In this document: piece by piece, positions 1-10,350 of the stretch
How positions within the stretch are numbered: position 1 is the stretch's first letter
How the letters are laid out: every line of letters starts with the position of its first letter
Origin: Morinoia aosen
Taxonomy: Eukaryota; Arthropoda; Malacostraca; Amphipoda; Talitridae
Direction of reading: 5' to 3'
DNA: 64,000 nucleotides
NCBI GenBank assembly: GCA_030386875.1
Contig: CM059563.1
Span: forward strand, 16,138,001 to 16,202,000
The notes under the pieces: model-generated
Database searches by the model: none
Told to the model about the DNA's origin: nothing
The model's input: only the letters and a program-made list of their open reading frames with translations
Position numbers and translations under genes: made by a program

Positions 1-870
1 TTACTTGTCTTTTGAAACCCACAACGGAGTGCAGTTGGATAAACCATATTGTCCATTCTCGACGAGGCAAATCAAAAATTGGCTAACAAGAAAATCTCCG
101 GAGCTCTAGCAAAGCCCGCGCCTGCCGCCCAGGGATGTGGGAGCGAGTTTGTACTCAGCAGGATATTGATTCGCCGTGACAAAAGAGCAGCCAAACAAAC
201 ATCGCAACGCTGAAAGCCTTCTCTCCATTGACGAGAAAGAATAACAGCAACTGCCCGACGTGCCTCCAAACGACAAAGTTCCCCCAGAAAAGAGTCCATT
301 CTCGCTTCAATTGGCGCCACTGACTAGGTAACTTTCAGACTCTTTTCCCCTCGATGAACGCCTAAATTTCGTCCGTGTCCCAAATACGATCCAATGGAAG
401 TAAGAGTGCCATCTCCAAGGCAATGAGATACAAAATGTGAAGAAAAGGTAGAACATGAAGACACTTTGAATTTAAATTTAGTAGTAACCTAGCGATGAGT
501 TAACTCAACGGTGAGAGGGCCGATGAAAAAAATCTAATAAGTCGCATAAAAACATCAATTGTTGAATTTCATTATAACTTACTATCAGGACGTGACATGC
601 GCAGCTTGGGTTCGATACAGAAGTCATGATCTTGAGGACACACCATATCTTTTACTACATTCAACATGTATCATCAGCGGTGTTAGTTCAAAAGTTTCTG
701 AATGTTCGAAGACAATCTACTCCAGCAATATTTCTTCTATAGTGAACTCCTGAGCTACAGAATGTTGGGTTCCACATGACGTTGACTCCTCGCAACAGTA
801 GAGAACAAATGAAAGGACGCATGAGTACTTCGCTTCATTTAAGCGAGTGTCAAATAATCATGAATATATG
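1..870. other. unannotated sequence
   Basis: Mixed-composition DNA with only short, unconvincing open frames (the longest is 82 codons on the minus strand at 72-320). I see no recognisable domain, RNA gene or repeat. A degenerate copy of the following 25-bp repeat may begin near 820. Confidence 0.5.
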
Positions 871-1660
871 CTTAAGCACTCGTGAAGTTAAGGGACTTGA
901 GTACTCGTGAAGTTAAGGAACTTAAGTACTCGTGAAGTTAAGGGACTTGAGTACTCGTGAAGTTAAGGAACTTAAGTACTCGTGAAGTTAAGGAACTTAA
1001 GTACTCGTGAAGTTAAGGGACTTGAGTACTCGTGAAGTTAAGAGACTTAAGTACTCGTGAATTAAGGAACTTAAGTACTCGTGAAGTTAAGGAACTTAAG
1101 TACTCGTGAAGTTAAGGAACTTAAGTACTCGTGAAGTTAAGGAACTTAAGTACTCGTGAAGTTAAGTGACTTGAGTAGTCGTGAAGTTAAGGAACTTAAG
1201 TACTCGTGAAGTTAAGGAACTTAAGTACTCGTGAATTAAGGAACTTAAGTACTCGTGAATTAAGGAACTTAAGTACTCGTGAAGTTAAGGAACTTACGTA
1301 CTCGTGAAGTTAAGGAACTTAAGTACTCGTGAAGTTAAGGAACTTAAGTACTCGTGAATTAAGGAACTTAAGTACTCGTGAAGTTAAGGAACTTAAGTAC
1401 TCGTGAAGTTAAGGAACTTAAGTACTCGTGAAGTTAAGTGACTTGAGTAGTCGTGAAGTTAAGGAACTTAAGTACTCGTGAAGTTAAGGAACTTAAGTAC
1501 TCGTGAAGTTAAGGAACTTAAGTACTCGTGAAGTTAAGGAACTTAAGTACTCGTGAAGTTAAGGAACTTAAGTACTCGTGAAGTTAAGTGACTTGAGTAG
1601 TCGTGAAGTTAAGGGATTAAGCACTCGAGAAATTAAGCGACTTGAGCACTCTTGAAGTCA
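871..1660. repeat. 25-bp minisatellite, about 31 copies
   Basis: The unit contains TACTCGTGAAGTTAAGG followed by RACTTRAG. Most copies are 25 bp. Several lack GT (GTGAATTAAGG) and are 23 bp. Variants with TAGTCG instead of TACTCG recur at about 1170, 1445 and 1590, each after the variant TTAAGTGACTTGAG, which indicates duplication of multi-unit blocks. The right edge decays through GATTAAGCACTCGAG into unique DNA. No open frame runs through it. Confidence 0.97.
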
Positions 1661-1982
1661 CCTGTAAAACAGAGACCCCACGGACTTTTACCTCCTTAAC
1701 ACTAGGCAGCTAAAAGTTGTTTTTCTGCCTTTCCAGCCTCAGAAACAGGAACTAAATGCTTCATAACACATGAAAGTACTCAGAACACGAGAATCACATC
1801 ATTTAAAAGTAACAGTCATTGCTGGAAATAACAAGAAAAGTACATGATGATCAAGAGCATTTTTATTAAACGTGTACACATACGTGTTCTGGTCATCAAC
1901 TCAGAACAAGATATATAAACTTCGTAGAACAACTACCGCATCTTACAAACTAATCAAACCCGGTTATTAGCAAATAAAAAAA
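1661..1982. other. unique spacer between two arrays
   Basis: About 320 bp of A+T-rich DNA between two unrelated tandem arrays. It has no ORF, repeat or motif that I recognise. Confidence 0.5.
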
Positions 1983-3074
1983 AGTACTCAATTTCATGTT
2001 AACTGAAAAATAACCACTCCATTTCATGTCAACCGAACAATAACCACTCCATTTCATGTCAACTGAAAAATAACCACTCCATTTCATGTCAACCGAACAA
2101 TAACCACTCCATTTCATGTCAACTGAACAATAACCACTCCATTTCATGTCAGCCGAACAATGACCACTCCATTTCATGTCAACCGAACAATAACCACTGC
2201 ATTTCATGTCAACCGAACAATAACCACTCCATTTCATGTCAACCGAACAATAACCACTCCATTTCATGTCAACCGAACAATAACCACTCCATTTCATGTC
2301 AACCGAACAATAACCCCTCCATTTCATGTCAACCGAACAATAACCCCTCCATTTCATGTCAACCGAACAATAACCTCTCCATTTCAAGTCAACCGAACAA
2401 TAACCTCTCCATTTCATGTCAACTGAACAATAACCACTCCATTTCATGTCAACCGAACAATAACCACTCCATTTCATGTCAACCGAAAAATAACCACTCC
2501 ATTTCATGTCAACCGAACAATAACCACTCCATTTCATGTCAACCGAACAATAACCACTCCATTTCATGTCAACCGAACAATAACCACTCCATTTCATGTC
2601 AACTGAAAAATAACCACTCCATTTCATGTCAACCGAACAATAACCACTCCATTTCATGTCAACCGAACAATAACCACTCCATTTCATGTCAACCGAACAC
2701 TAACCACTCCATTTCATGTCAACCGAACAATAACCACTCCATTTCATGTCAACTGAACAATAACCACTCCATTTCATGTCAACCGAACAATAACCACTCC
2801 ATTTCATGTCAACCGAACAATAACCACTCCATTTCATGTCAACCGAACAATAACCACTCCATTTCATGTCAACCGATCAATAACCACTCCATTTCATGTC
2901 AACTGAACAATAACCACTCCATTTCATGTCAACTGAACAATAACCACTCCATTTCATGTCAACCGAACAATAACCACTCCATTTCATGTCAACCGAACAA
3001 TAACCACTCCATTTCATGTCAACCGAACAATAACCACTCCATTTCATGTCAACTGAACAATAACCACTCCATTT
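1983..3074. repeat. 30-bp minisatellite, about 36 copies
   Basis: The unit is built from CCACTCCATTTCATGTC followed by AACCGAACAATAA, and phases at exactly 30 bp across 1.09 kb. Variation is nearly all single-base: AACTG for AACCG, GAAAAA for GAACAA, and a CCCCTCC/CCTCTCC block at about 2311-2420. Because 30 is a multiple of 3 and the minus frame lacks stops, a 245-codon frame (1950-2687, repeating MKWSGYCSVD) appears, as does a shorter plus-strand frame. Open frames on both strands and no non-repeat coding sequence argue that neither is a gene. Confidence 0.98.
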
Positions 3075-3741
3075 TCATTTGGGATGTTCATTCTCCCAGG
3101 GATCCACTTATTTTTTTTAACACAGCAAAAACTTAGAAAAAATCTGCTTTAGAACTTAATGCCAACTGGCTAGACTTAGAATTACAGCAGCCATAATACA
3201 AATGAGGCAACATAAGTTGACCGTAAACATTGCCGCCTATCTCACACAGTTTACCAGGACACAGCCCAAGGCGAGCGTATGCATGTAAGCTAAAACTTAT
3301 CGCTAATTACAGGTCAAATCAAACATATTTCAGTGAAAAGTTATGGCTAATGAGCAAAGCAAATCGAATGAAAGAAAGCTAGGATTTGCGACGAATCCAA
3401 AATAAAAAAGTAACCGCAAGTGTAGCAGATGGCTGCAGTCATTCACCAGACACATCGCAGCGTTTCAGTTCATTTACTCGCCAAGAATAACACCAATCGC
3501 ACGTGCGTTGCCTTGCACCTGTCTAACACAAGCCGCAACCTGCTCATCAGCATCGTCGCAAAAACTCGAGTATCCCAGGGCTGCAATCAGAAAGACCAGC
3601 AAAACCCAGTGCTACACGAGCCTGGTTTCGCATTCAAGCAGGTCGGAGAACAGCGACCAGACTGGCAGGCATTAAAGAGGAGGGCAGACGCGGCCGTCAC
3701 TTTAACGGTGAGGTGCGTCGTGAAACTTTCCGCTCAGCGAA
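3075..3741. other. unique spacer, no gene recognised
   Basis: A 184-codon plus-strand frame (3429-3983) starts here but runs into the GTG-rich array. Its first 90 or so residues match no domain I know. I regard it as chance. Confidence 0.45.
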
Positions 3742-4215
3742 CGCCTTGTGCTGCACGGTGTGTGGGTGTGCAACGTGTGCACGGTGTGTGGGTGTGCAGC
3801 GTGTGCACGGTGTGTGCGCAATACGTGAACGATACGTATGCAGCATGTGCAATGTGCACGGCGTGTGCGCGTGCAGCGTGTGCACGGTGTGTGGGTGTGC
3901 AGCGTGTGCACGGTGTGTGGGTGTGCAGCGTGTGCATGGTGTGTGGGTGTGCAGCGTGTGCACGGTGTGTGTGCAATATGTGAACGATGCGTGTGCAGCA
4001 TGTGCAATGTGCACGGTGTGTGGGTGTGCAGTATGTGCACGGTGTGTCTTATGTGCATGGTATGTTGGTGTGCAGTATGTGAACGGTGTGTATGTGTGTG
4101 TGCATGTGCACGGTGTATGTGCAGTATATGAAGGATGTGTGTGCAGCATAAGCAAGCTGCATGTGCACTATGAGTGTGCAGCATACGTACAGAGTATGTG
4201 TGCGCAGCACTCGCG
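3742..4215. repeat. 26-bp GTG-rich minisatellite with a higher-order unit
   Basis: The core unit GTGTGTGGGTGTGCAGC plus GTGTGCACG has a 26-bp period. Runs of this unit are interrupted twice by a related ~50-bp segment (…CAATACGTGAACGATAC… near 3811 and …CAATATGTGAACGATGC… near 3971), giving a higher-order structure. The right third is increasingly degenerate. Long purine/pyrimidine alternation (GTGTGCAC) is visible on both strands. Open frames in many registers (cysteine/valine-rich on plus, histidine/threonine-rich on minus) are repeat translations. Confidence 0.95.
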
Positions 4216-5031
4216 AATGCTTCCGTTCCCGGAAGAGTTTTTATACTATAGGACCCTTTCTTGTACTTGCGCGCAAATCTCTTAGAGAAATAGTTTCTTT
4301 GCAAGAACTGAAACTTCCAGAAAATCTACTAGGATAGTACAGAAACGCACATCGCAAAAAACTGTATTGACTTGGTGTACAAGCATTAAAGCATTATGCA
4401 GTTTTAACACAAGCCCATTTATATTACGAAGTCTTCGTCCTCCTTCAACAGTTGAATAGTGCCGTCGTAGTATAAAATCATCTCAACAGAATACAACGGA
4501 AATAGTTTCTTTTTCCTTGCCACTTGAACTATAAATACTACGAATGAATTATAACAACATACAAAGGAGATACTCTACGCATCGAGCCGAGGAGCTATCC
4601 CAGCTAGGCAGAGAGTCCATGAGCACCAATACCTTCCGTATCATTTCCTATAAAATAAATTTTCTGTTTTCTTACTGGGCCGAGTGTCTAAAAGCACAGA
4701 TACTTACGCCCATTTTTTTTATTTCTTCTTATGGTTTTTTGTTCATATGTTTCTTGTATTAAAAGTTTTCAGTTTTCTTGTGTTACTGAGTTTTTAGGGC
4801 TAAATCTCAGAAGATTTACTGCCTTGCCTACGATGTGCTAAATGGAGTAATTTAAAGTTTCACTGAAATAATAAATATAAATGATGGTTTTACGCATAAA
4901 TCAACATGGCTTGAAGTTGTTGGTTAAATTACCCTTATTCTGAAGAGTTGATAGTTTCAATGCAATTTTTAAGCTCTCATGAACTTTGAAAATTTCTGGT
5001 TGCTCACATTTTGTGCGATGTAATTCTTTCT
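4216..5031. other. unannotated A+T-rich sequence
   Basis: No ORF of interest, no tandem repeat and no recognised transposon end. Confidence 0.45.
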
Positions 5032-5148
5032 TAACACTTTAACTGCGGCCGGTAAAACTGAGGTTTGATATTCAATTTAAATATAAAATCAACTATAGTA
5101 AGCCATTTTGAAAATAGCAAACATTATTTCGATCGTGCCTTCACAATA
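5032..5148 (+). mobile_element. family B (TTAA MITE) left fragment
   Basis: Begins TTAACACTTTAACTGCGG and continues into the AGTAAGCCATTTTGAAAATAGCAAAC-type segment shared with the copies at 27457 and 32642. It is interrupted or terminated at 5149 by a family A copy. I could not locate the right end. Confidence 0.55.
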
Positions 5149-5416
5149 GATTATTAGCTAGTTTAAGCCTCCCTATCCACAACAAATGCGATCCAAAGAG
5201 AGGAAGGAAGAAGGTACCATTTAGAATGGACTTATGGGAACGCGGTAGGTTCTGAAAAAACAGGACAGCAGTGAACCGAAAAAAGATGGTCCTTAACAAA
5301 ACAAAAACCAATTCTATTTTAACAAAAAGAAATCCTAACTAATCTTTAGCTTGGGCCCTCACATTGTCCCCCTCGGAGTGCTAATTTCACGAAGATGGGA
5401 ATACAAGTAATTGTTT
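5149..5416 (-). mobile_element. SINE-like family A, internally shortened copy
   Basis: Carries the left GATTATTAG tail, the AAGCCTCCCTA…CAACAAATGCGATCCAAAGAGAGG block, the ACAGGACAGCAGTGAACCG block and the TTTAGCTTGGGCCCTCACAT block. It lacks the middle AGAAAGGCATAGAAACAG…AAGTTGAAG part. The 5' (right) end is degraded after CGGAGTGCTAATTTC. Confidence 0.8.
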
Positions 5417-5439
5417 TTTTATATGTTATAAATAAGATG

Positions 5440-5925
5440 AGTTAGTTGAGGCATCCCTCACCACAACAAAGGTTGCAGCGTTTTCTCCGTAAAAATGTCG
5501 GTCCCATTGTAGGCGACTGCAAATCGTAGTACACTTCGGGAGCAATAATTTACTTCGCCACATAGGACGTTCGTCCAATGACAGAACCAGCAGCAGACGA
5601 GTCGGAATAGCAATTCTTTTCTTGCAACTCCCGGGCCTTTTTGTAGTATTCTCGTGATTTTTATTATCAAAGTTACTCTAAGACACCCTCCTCTACAACC
5701 AAGACAATCTCGAGAGAGCGAAGAGAGGATACCATTTATCATGGGCTATAAGAACAGGGAATTTGTGCTCAGAGTGTTGTCCCACACGTAAATCATAGAA
5801 ATAGCAATCTAGGATGGAAGAGGGGAAAAAAGATGGCGAAGAAGGCATGAAAACTGATAGAAGAAAAGAGGGCAAGCAAAAGAGAAGCTGCAAATGCTGA
5901 TCTGTTACTGAAATCCTTTCGTTAT
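5440..5925 (-). mobile_element. diverged family A-related repeat (subfamily A')
   Basis: Starts GTTAGTTGAGGCATCCC. A second start-like segment sits near 5668 (CTCTAAGACACCCTCCTC). From about 5700 to 5925 it matches the repeat at 57705-57985, sharing GATGGCGAAGAAGGCATGAAA, AGAAGCAAAGWGGGCAAG and the ending TGTTACTGAA. The two copies define a sister family to A in the same orientation. The central part (5480-5660) matches nothing else in the window. Confidence 0.55.
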
Positions 5926-6387
5926 TTCTCCCTCTCAAAATAAAAGGAAAAATCAGGCTAAAAACGGACGGTGTCAGCTGATACAAATTTACTATAGGAA
6001 TTCAACCAAAGCACTATCTAAATTGAGAAGATGAATTCTAGTTTAAAATGTTATAATCGATAAAATCAACGTCAACTCGGCGTCAAGGTCAACATAATCA
6101 ACGTAAATTTCAGAAAACCTCCTTTAGCAGTGAAATTTTTTCGTAAGATTTCGAGAAAACATTCGGAAACTTAAACATCAACACCACTTGTGCCAGGGAC
6201 AGTCTGTAGATTGAAAGGCGAAATCAACTAAAACGGAAATAAAAAAAAAATTGCAAGCAAGCGACAGAAAGAAATTAACAATTTTTAAAAGAACGTATCA
6301 AATTAGGTTGTACTACTCGACATAACTTTAAAATGAAGGTAATAGCAAAGACTATCGATTTAAAAGACATTTTTGTTAACAACGAAC

Positions 6388-6413
6388 GTTTCGACCCCTA
6401 AGGTCATCATCAG
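6388..6413 (-). ncRNA. hammerhead-like ribozyme core (left arm)
   Basis: Read on the minus strand: CTGATGA, an unpaired T, GACC, loop TTAGG, GGTC, then GAAAC. CUGANGA and GAAA are the two invariant hammerhead boxes, and GACC/GGTC forms stem II. Hammerheads are known in Penelope-like elements. The extra T between the core and stem II is non-canonical, and I could not place stems I and III with confidence, so activity is doubtful. Confidence 0.4.
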
Positions 6414-6494
6414 CGGATGTCTGAAAAACACACGGAAAATGAACAATCATAATTGAAGAAAAAACTATACAAACAATAACAATGGTAAAAAACT

Positions 6495-6707
6495 TTAAAC
6501 AGAAGCTATTTTTAAGGGGTGGGACGACTGCATATCGTTTAGATCGGGTTTTAAGCGGCTAATGAAGAGGGATTTAAGAATACGTAAATCAGTGACTGAG
6601 TTAGCAGAACTTAAGATGGAAAAGTCTTGCTGTAGAACGGGAAATTTACACTGATCTGAATGAATTCGTATAGCTGAATGAGGTGGCTTACTTAGTGGAT
6701 TACCGGT
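6495..6707 (-). pseudogene. Penelope-like ORF C-terminal fragment (left arm)
   Basis: An open frame of 70 codons ending in a TAA stop, facing outward from the foldback centre. It lacks its own start. It encodes the mirror copy of the right-arm fragment, with a Glu-to-Lys type difference in the LRILE motif (LRILK). The conserved pattern NPLSKPPHSAIR…KFPVLQQDFSIL…LKPDLNDMQSSHP resembles the last part of a GIY-YIG domain. No catalytic GIY or YIG motif is retained, so this is a dead fragment. Confidence 0.6.
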
Positions 6708-6723
6708 TCTGAAACTCCTACCA

Positions 6724-6936
6724 ACCGGTAATCCACTAAGTAAGCCACCTCATTCAGCTATACGAATTCATTCAGATCAGTGTAAATTTCCCGTTCTACA
6801 GCAAGACTTTTCCATCTTAAGTTCTGCTAACTCAGTCACTGATTTACGTATTCTTGAATCCCTCTTCATTAGCCGCTTAAAACCCGATCTAAACGATATG
6901 CAGTCGTCCCACCCCTTAAAAATAGCTTCTGTTTAA
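6724..6936 (+). pseudogene. Penelope-like ORF C-terminal fragment (right arm)
   Basis: Open from the foldback centre to a TAA at 6934-6936. Visible motifs, in order, are a SKPPHSAIRIHSD segment, a KFPVLQQDFSIL segment, LRILESLFISRLKP, and NDMQSSHPLKIASV before the stop. The acidic residue of LRILESL sits where GIY-YIG domains in Penelope-like elements usually carry their conserved glutamate; I state this from family knowledge without an alignment. The frame begins exactly at the inverted-repeat junction, so upstream coding sequence was lost when the foldback formed. Confidence 0.65.
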
Positions 6937-7017
6937 AGTTTTTTACCATTGTTATTGTTTGTATAGTTTTTTCTTCAATTATGATTGTTCATTTTCCGTG
7001 TGTTTTTCAGACATCCG

Positions 7018-7043
7018 CTGATGATGACCTTAGGGGTTGAAAC
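7018..7043 (+). ncRNA. hammerhead-like ribozyme core (right arm)
   Basis: CTGATGA-T-GACC-TTAGG-GGTT-GAAAC. It differs from the left-arm copy by one base (GGTT for GGTC), which still allows G·U pairing in stem II. It lies 80 bp downstream of the ORF stop, where 3' sequences of Penelope-like elements are expected. It shares the unpaired T caveat. Confidence 0.4.
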
Positions 7044-7105
7044 GTTCGTTGTTAACAAAAATGTCTTTTAAATCGATAGTCTTTGCTATTACCTTCATTT
7101 TTAAA

Positions 7106-8196
7106 AGAAGTACGGCAAACGTTACCAATCAAAACACGCTACACATTTCAAAACCAATTACAACACTCACTAAATATCCCAGCGCAGCTTATTTTACAAA
7201 ACAAAACAATGAACACGTATCAGAAGCTACCGCTGCACACTACGCAAAACAAGTCCAAGTTCAATCACGTCGCCATAGAAGCCCTAGCGACGCAGTAAAA
7301 TGCCCCCGAACCCCCCCCACAAAGCTGGAAGAAAAATCAAGCTCGCGTCTAAATACTTCTGTACACCGCGAATTACAAGCAGAGCGCTTGCTTCTGCAAG
7401 AGAGTGGGCAAAAAGAAAACGTGACTCTAGGAACATAATAGGAGTTTTTTTGTGTAACACGAAGAAGTAAATTGCAAGTCGCTCAAAGGCGGCCGTGAGA
7501 GGTGAGTGAAGTCAAGGGAGCGCTTGGGGAGAGAGACTGGGTTACTGAACCAACCAGCTGAGGCTGCTGACGCTGTGGTGAGCAACTGATGACAATCAGT
7601 TGTAATCAAAACTATTGCGAATCAATGGTAGTATTCGTTAAGAGTTTAAAATTAAATAATCGTAGTTGCATAAAAAATATGAAAGTGAAATTATTAAAAA
7701 CAACAAAGAGTAAAGTTGAATAATCGTAGTTGAATAAAAAGTTCCATGAGGGTTTTTTGAGATCTTTTTTGTTCAGGTACAATGATTTTTTGTTTATATT
7801 AATTCACTTGAGTTTTTTGAGCAGTTGAGTCTTTTGCAGGCAGTGATACTTTCCGGAGGATTAAAATGCAATGAAACTAAAAACGGTTCAAAACAGTTTT
7901 CGCCATCCGTCATATATTATTTTTGCCAAATTTGAACGTTGAAAAGGTCCCATAACTTTTTCTAAGTCGAGACAAATTCAAATAAGAATCGTTTAGTTGT
8001 AGAGATTCGGGTCCAGACATACGTGAGTCTTCTCGCGGCACTCGCGCACGTGGCAACGAGTTGAAGTCGCGTGCGCTGCGTTGTTTTCGTAGCGCACTGT
8101 CTCTTGATCTAGAGACTGGGCAGTGCAGTGCCTCCGTGTCTGCAGGCAAGTATAGGGAGTTGGGGCAGTGGCTATACTCGACCTTACTGATTCGTT
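7106..8196. other. unannotated sequence
   Basis: A 133-codon plus frame (7037-7438) begins inside the foldback arm and has no recognisable domain. A short duplicated motif AATAATCGTAGTTGMATAAAAA occurs at about 7656 and 7722. Nothing else is identifiable. Confidence 0.4.
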
Positions 8197-8440
8197 GATT
8201 ATAAATTCGTTTCAGCCTCTCGTACTACAACAAAGATGCTCAAAGAGAGGGAGGCACCATTTAGGATGGAGTTAAGAAAATGCGGATTCTGTACAGAAGG
8301 TGTATAGTAACAGTAAGTTGAGAAAGAAGTTTATGAAACAAGAAAAAGTTGAAGAAGAAAGTAGAAGGTGCTGAAAAACAGGACAGCAGTGAACCGGGAA
8401 AAGATGGTCCGTAACAAAACAAAAGCCTATTTTATTTCAA
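8197..8440 (-). mobile_element. SINE-like family A, 5'-truncated copy
   Basis: Left tail GATTATAAATTCG, followed by all tail-proximal blocks through ACAGGACAGCAGTGAACCG and ending in TTTTATTTCAA. About 100 bp of the right (5') end is absent. The truncation point lies about 12 bp from the 34-bp tandem array. Confidence 0.85.
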
Positions 8441-8451
8441 TCAATTTTATT

Positions 8452-8745
8452 GTGTGATACCACACAAACCCTGTGCGGTATAAGGACTACCTGCCACACA
8501 AATACTGCGTGGCATATGAGCTATCTACTATGCAAACACTGCGTGGCATAAGAGCTATCTACTATACAAACACTGTGGGGTATCAGGGCTACCTGCCACA
8601 CAAATACTGCGTGGTATAAGAGCTATCTACTATACAAACACTGCGTGGTATCAGAGCCAACTGCCACACAAATACTGCGTGGTATAAGAGCTATCTACTA
8701 TACAAACACTGCGTGGTATCAGAGCCAACTGCTACGGACAAACAC
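8452..8745. repeat. 34-bp minisatellite arranged as 68-bp dimers
   Basis: Two 34-bp monomer types alternate. One carries GTGGTATAAGAGCTATCTAC and the other GTGGTATCAGAGCCAACTGC, giving a 68-bp higher-order period over about 8-9 monomers. The left edge abuts a truncated family A copy. Confidence 0.93.
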
Positions 8746-9627
8746 TGCTGTTCTCAGACGACTGAATAGAGCCAGTCGTGTTCCATCACAAAAACCCTTC
8801 ATAGTCCCTTATAAAGAAATATTTCAACATAAAATAACTGCGCATAAAGTTGAACGCATATCAATCTTTCTCCGCACGTTGTACGTTCATCATAAAGATT
8901 TATACTGAGCAATTCATTTGAATGAATGTGCAGTTTTATCACAAAGACTCGCCCTCACTCAGCAAACTGAGGCACCGATTGCTTGGCTCAACGCTGTCTC
9001 CGCACAACACTAATAATTCTCCCGTGGAGCGAGAAAGTTTTCTTTATTGAGATCCAAGGGAATCTCGCCAGCAATACGCGGGCGAAAGAGAGGCAGGTCC
9101 AGATCTCGGGTCTACGTTCTCAGAACATGCATTAGGAAATTGGTACGCGCTGCAGAAGTATTGAGCTTCGCGGCGGTAAAATGATGAACGTATTCAAACG
9201 TGATAGCTGCGGGCTATTTGTTTGCGGCTCGCATTATTGGACGTCAGGACGTGGGCCCGATTGCTGCTACTCCACTACTTCTGCACGCGTTGGAGCCCAC
9301 GCTGAGTGTTCAGGTCGGCAGATTTTCTCGATTCGTGAATGCGACAATACAACAGAGCTTTGCTACTCTCAGTACGCACCGCTCACGTACTGTTTTGTGG
9401 GATATTAATCACGAATTTGAATCACATCGAGCTTTTGAAAGTAATTGTACCAAATAAATACATATTTTATACCGGAATAGCACATTTGGGGTGACTTTGC
9501 AAAATGAGGGCCCTGCTTTAGAAATTTGCAGCCTAAAACTAAGCAGCAAATAATTTTTCTATTCCTACAAGACATGAGCTAGAAGGACCTAACGTAACCT
9601 AAAAAAAAGTTATTTATTGTTATTATT
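8746..9627. other. unannotated sequence
   Basis: Two short overlapping plus frames (75 and 85 codons, 9181-9457) share no recognisable motif. No repeat seen. Confidence 0.4.
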
Positions 9628-9944
9628 ATGTAAGAAAGTTTTATCCTTCCTTTATCACGACAAAGATGTTCAAAACGAGGAAGGATGAATGCACCACTTA
9701 TTATGGAGTTATGGGAACGTGGAATCTATGCAGAAAAGGCATATAAACAGTAAGATGAGAAAGAAGTTCATGAAACTAGATCGAAGTTGAAGAAGAAAGT
9801 AGTAGGTGCTGAAAAAACAGGACAGCAGTGAACCGAAAAAATATGGTGCGTGAAAAAACAAAAACGTATTCTATTTCAACAAAAATAAAGACTACCTAAC
9901 CTTTAGCTCGGGCCCTCACATAGTCCCCCTGGGAGCGCCAGTTA
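9628..9944 (-). mobile_element. SINE-like family A, 5'-truncated copy
   Basis: The tail side is diverged (GTAAGAAAGTTTTATCCTTCC), followed by canonical blocks (GGAATCTATGCAGAAAAGGC, ACAGGACAGCAGTGAACCG, TTTAGCTCGGGCCCTCACAT). It stops inside GGGAGCGCCAGT, where the 31-bp array begins directly, so the terminal hairpins are missing. Confidence 0.87.
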
Positions 9945-10350
9945 TATCACTACACTTCATACACCGGTATAGATATGTCACAACATTCCATATACCGGTA
10001 CAGATATATCGCTACATTTCATATACCGGTACAGTTGTATCACTACACTTCATACACCGGTATAGATATGTCACAACATTCCATATACCGGTACAGATAT
10101 ATCGCTACATTTCATATACCGGTACAGTTGTATCACTACACTTCATACACCGGTATAGAGATGTCACTATATTTCATATACCGGTACAGATATATCACTA
10201 CACTTCATACACCTGTATAGATATGTCACAACATTTCATATACCGGTACAGATACATCGCAACATTTCATATACCGGTACAGTTATATCGCTACATTTCA
10301 TATACCGGTACAGATATATCGCTACATGTCGCGTACCGATATACATCGCA
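9945..10350. repeat. 31-bp minisatellite with a 93-bp higher-order unit
   Basis: CCGG recurs every 31 bp (9964, 9995, 10026, 10057…). Three monomer types rotate: CACCGGTATAGATATGTCAC, TACCGGTACAGATATATCGC and TACCGGTACAGTTGTATCAC, giving a 93-bp repeat in the left half. Every monomer holds a near-palindrome (ATACCGGTAY). The right end dissolves after 10330. Frames repeating YRYRYI are repeat translations. Confidence 0.95.

Larger units (their letters stand above)
6327..7105. repeat. Penelope-like foldback (two ~380-bp inverted arms, 14-bp spacer)
   Basis: Arms 6327-6708 and 6723-7105 are near-identical inverted copies separated by CTGAAACTCCTACC. Read outward from the centre, each arm contains about 70 codons of an ORF end, a stop, a short A+T-rich 3' region and a CTGATGA…GAAAC motif. 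The coding part carries a LRILxSLFISRLKPDLNDMQ-type ending. From memory of the family, this resembles the C-terminal end of GIY-YIG endonuclease domains in Penelope-like elements, which often form inverted terminal arrangements. I assign it to Penelope-like elements by inference. The reverse transcriptase core is absent. Confidence 0.75.

Noticed and set aside
600..640. Possible tRNA T-arm (GGGTTCGATAC)
   Set aside because: No matching acceptor stem, anticodon arm or A box could be placed around it.
1950..2687. 245-codon frame repeating a 10-residue unit
   Set aside because: Explained by the 30-bp period. The opposite strand is also partly open, and there is no unique coding sequence.
1983..3074. 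CRISPR array
   Set aside because: Units are contiguous without spacers of variable sequence, no cas genes are present, and the sequence is eukaryotic.
9590..9605. TTAGG-like telomere sequence (CCTAACGTAACC)
   Set aside because: Only a single degenerate motif. Scattered ACCTAACC pieces elsewhere belong to the family A and B repeats.
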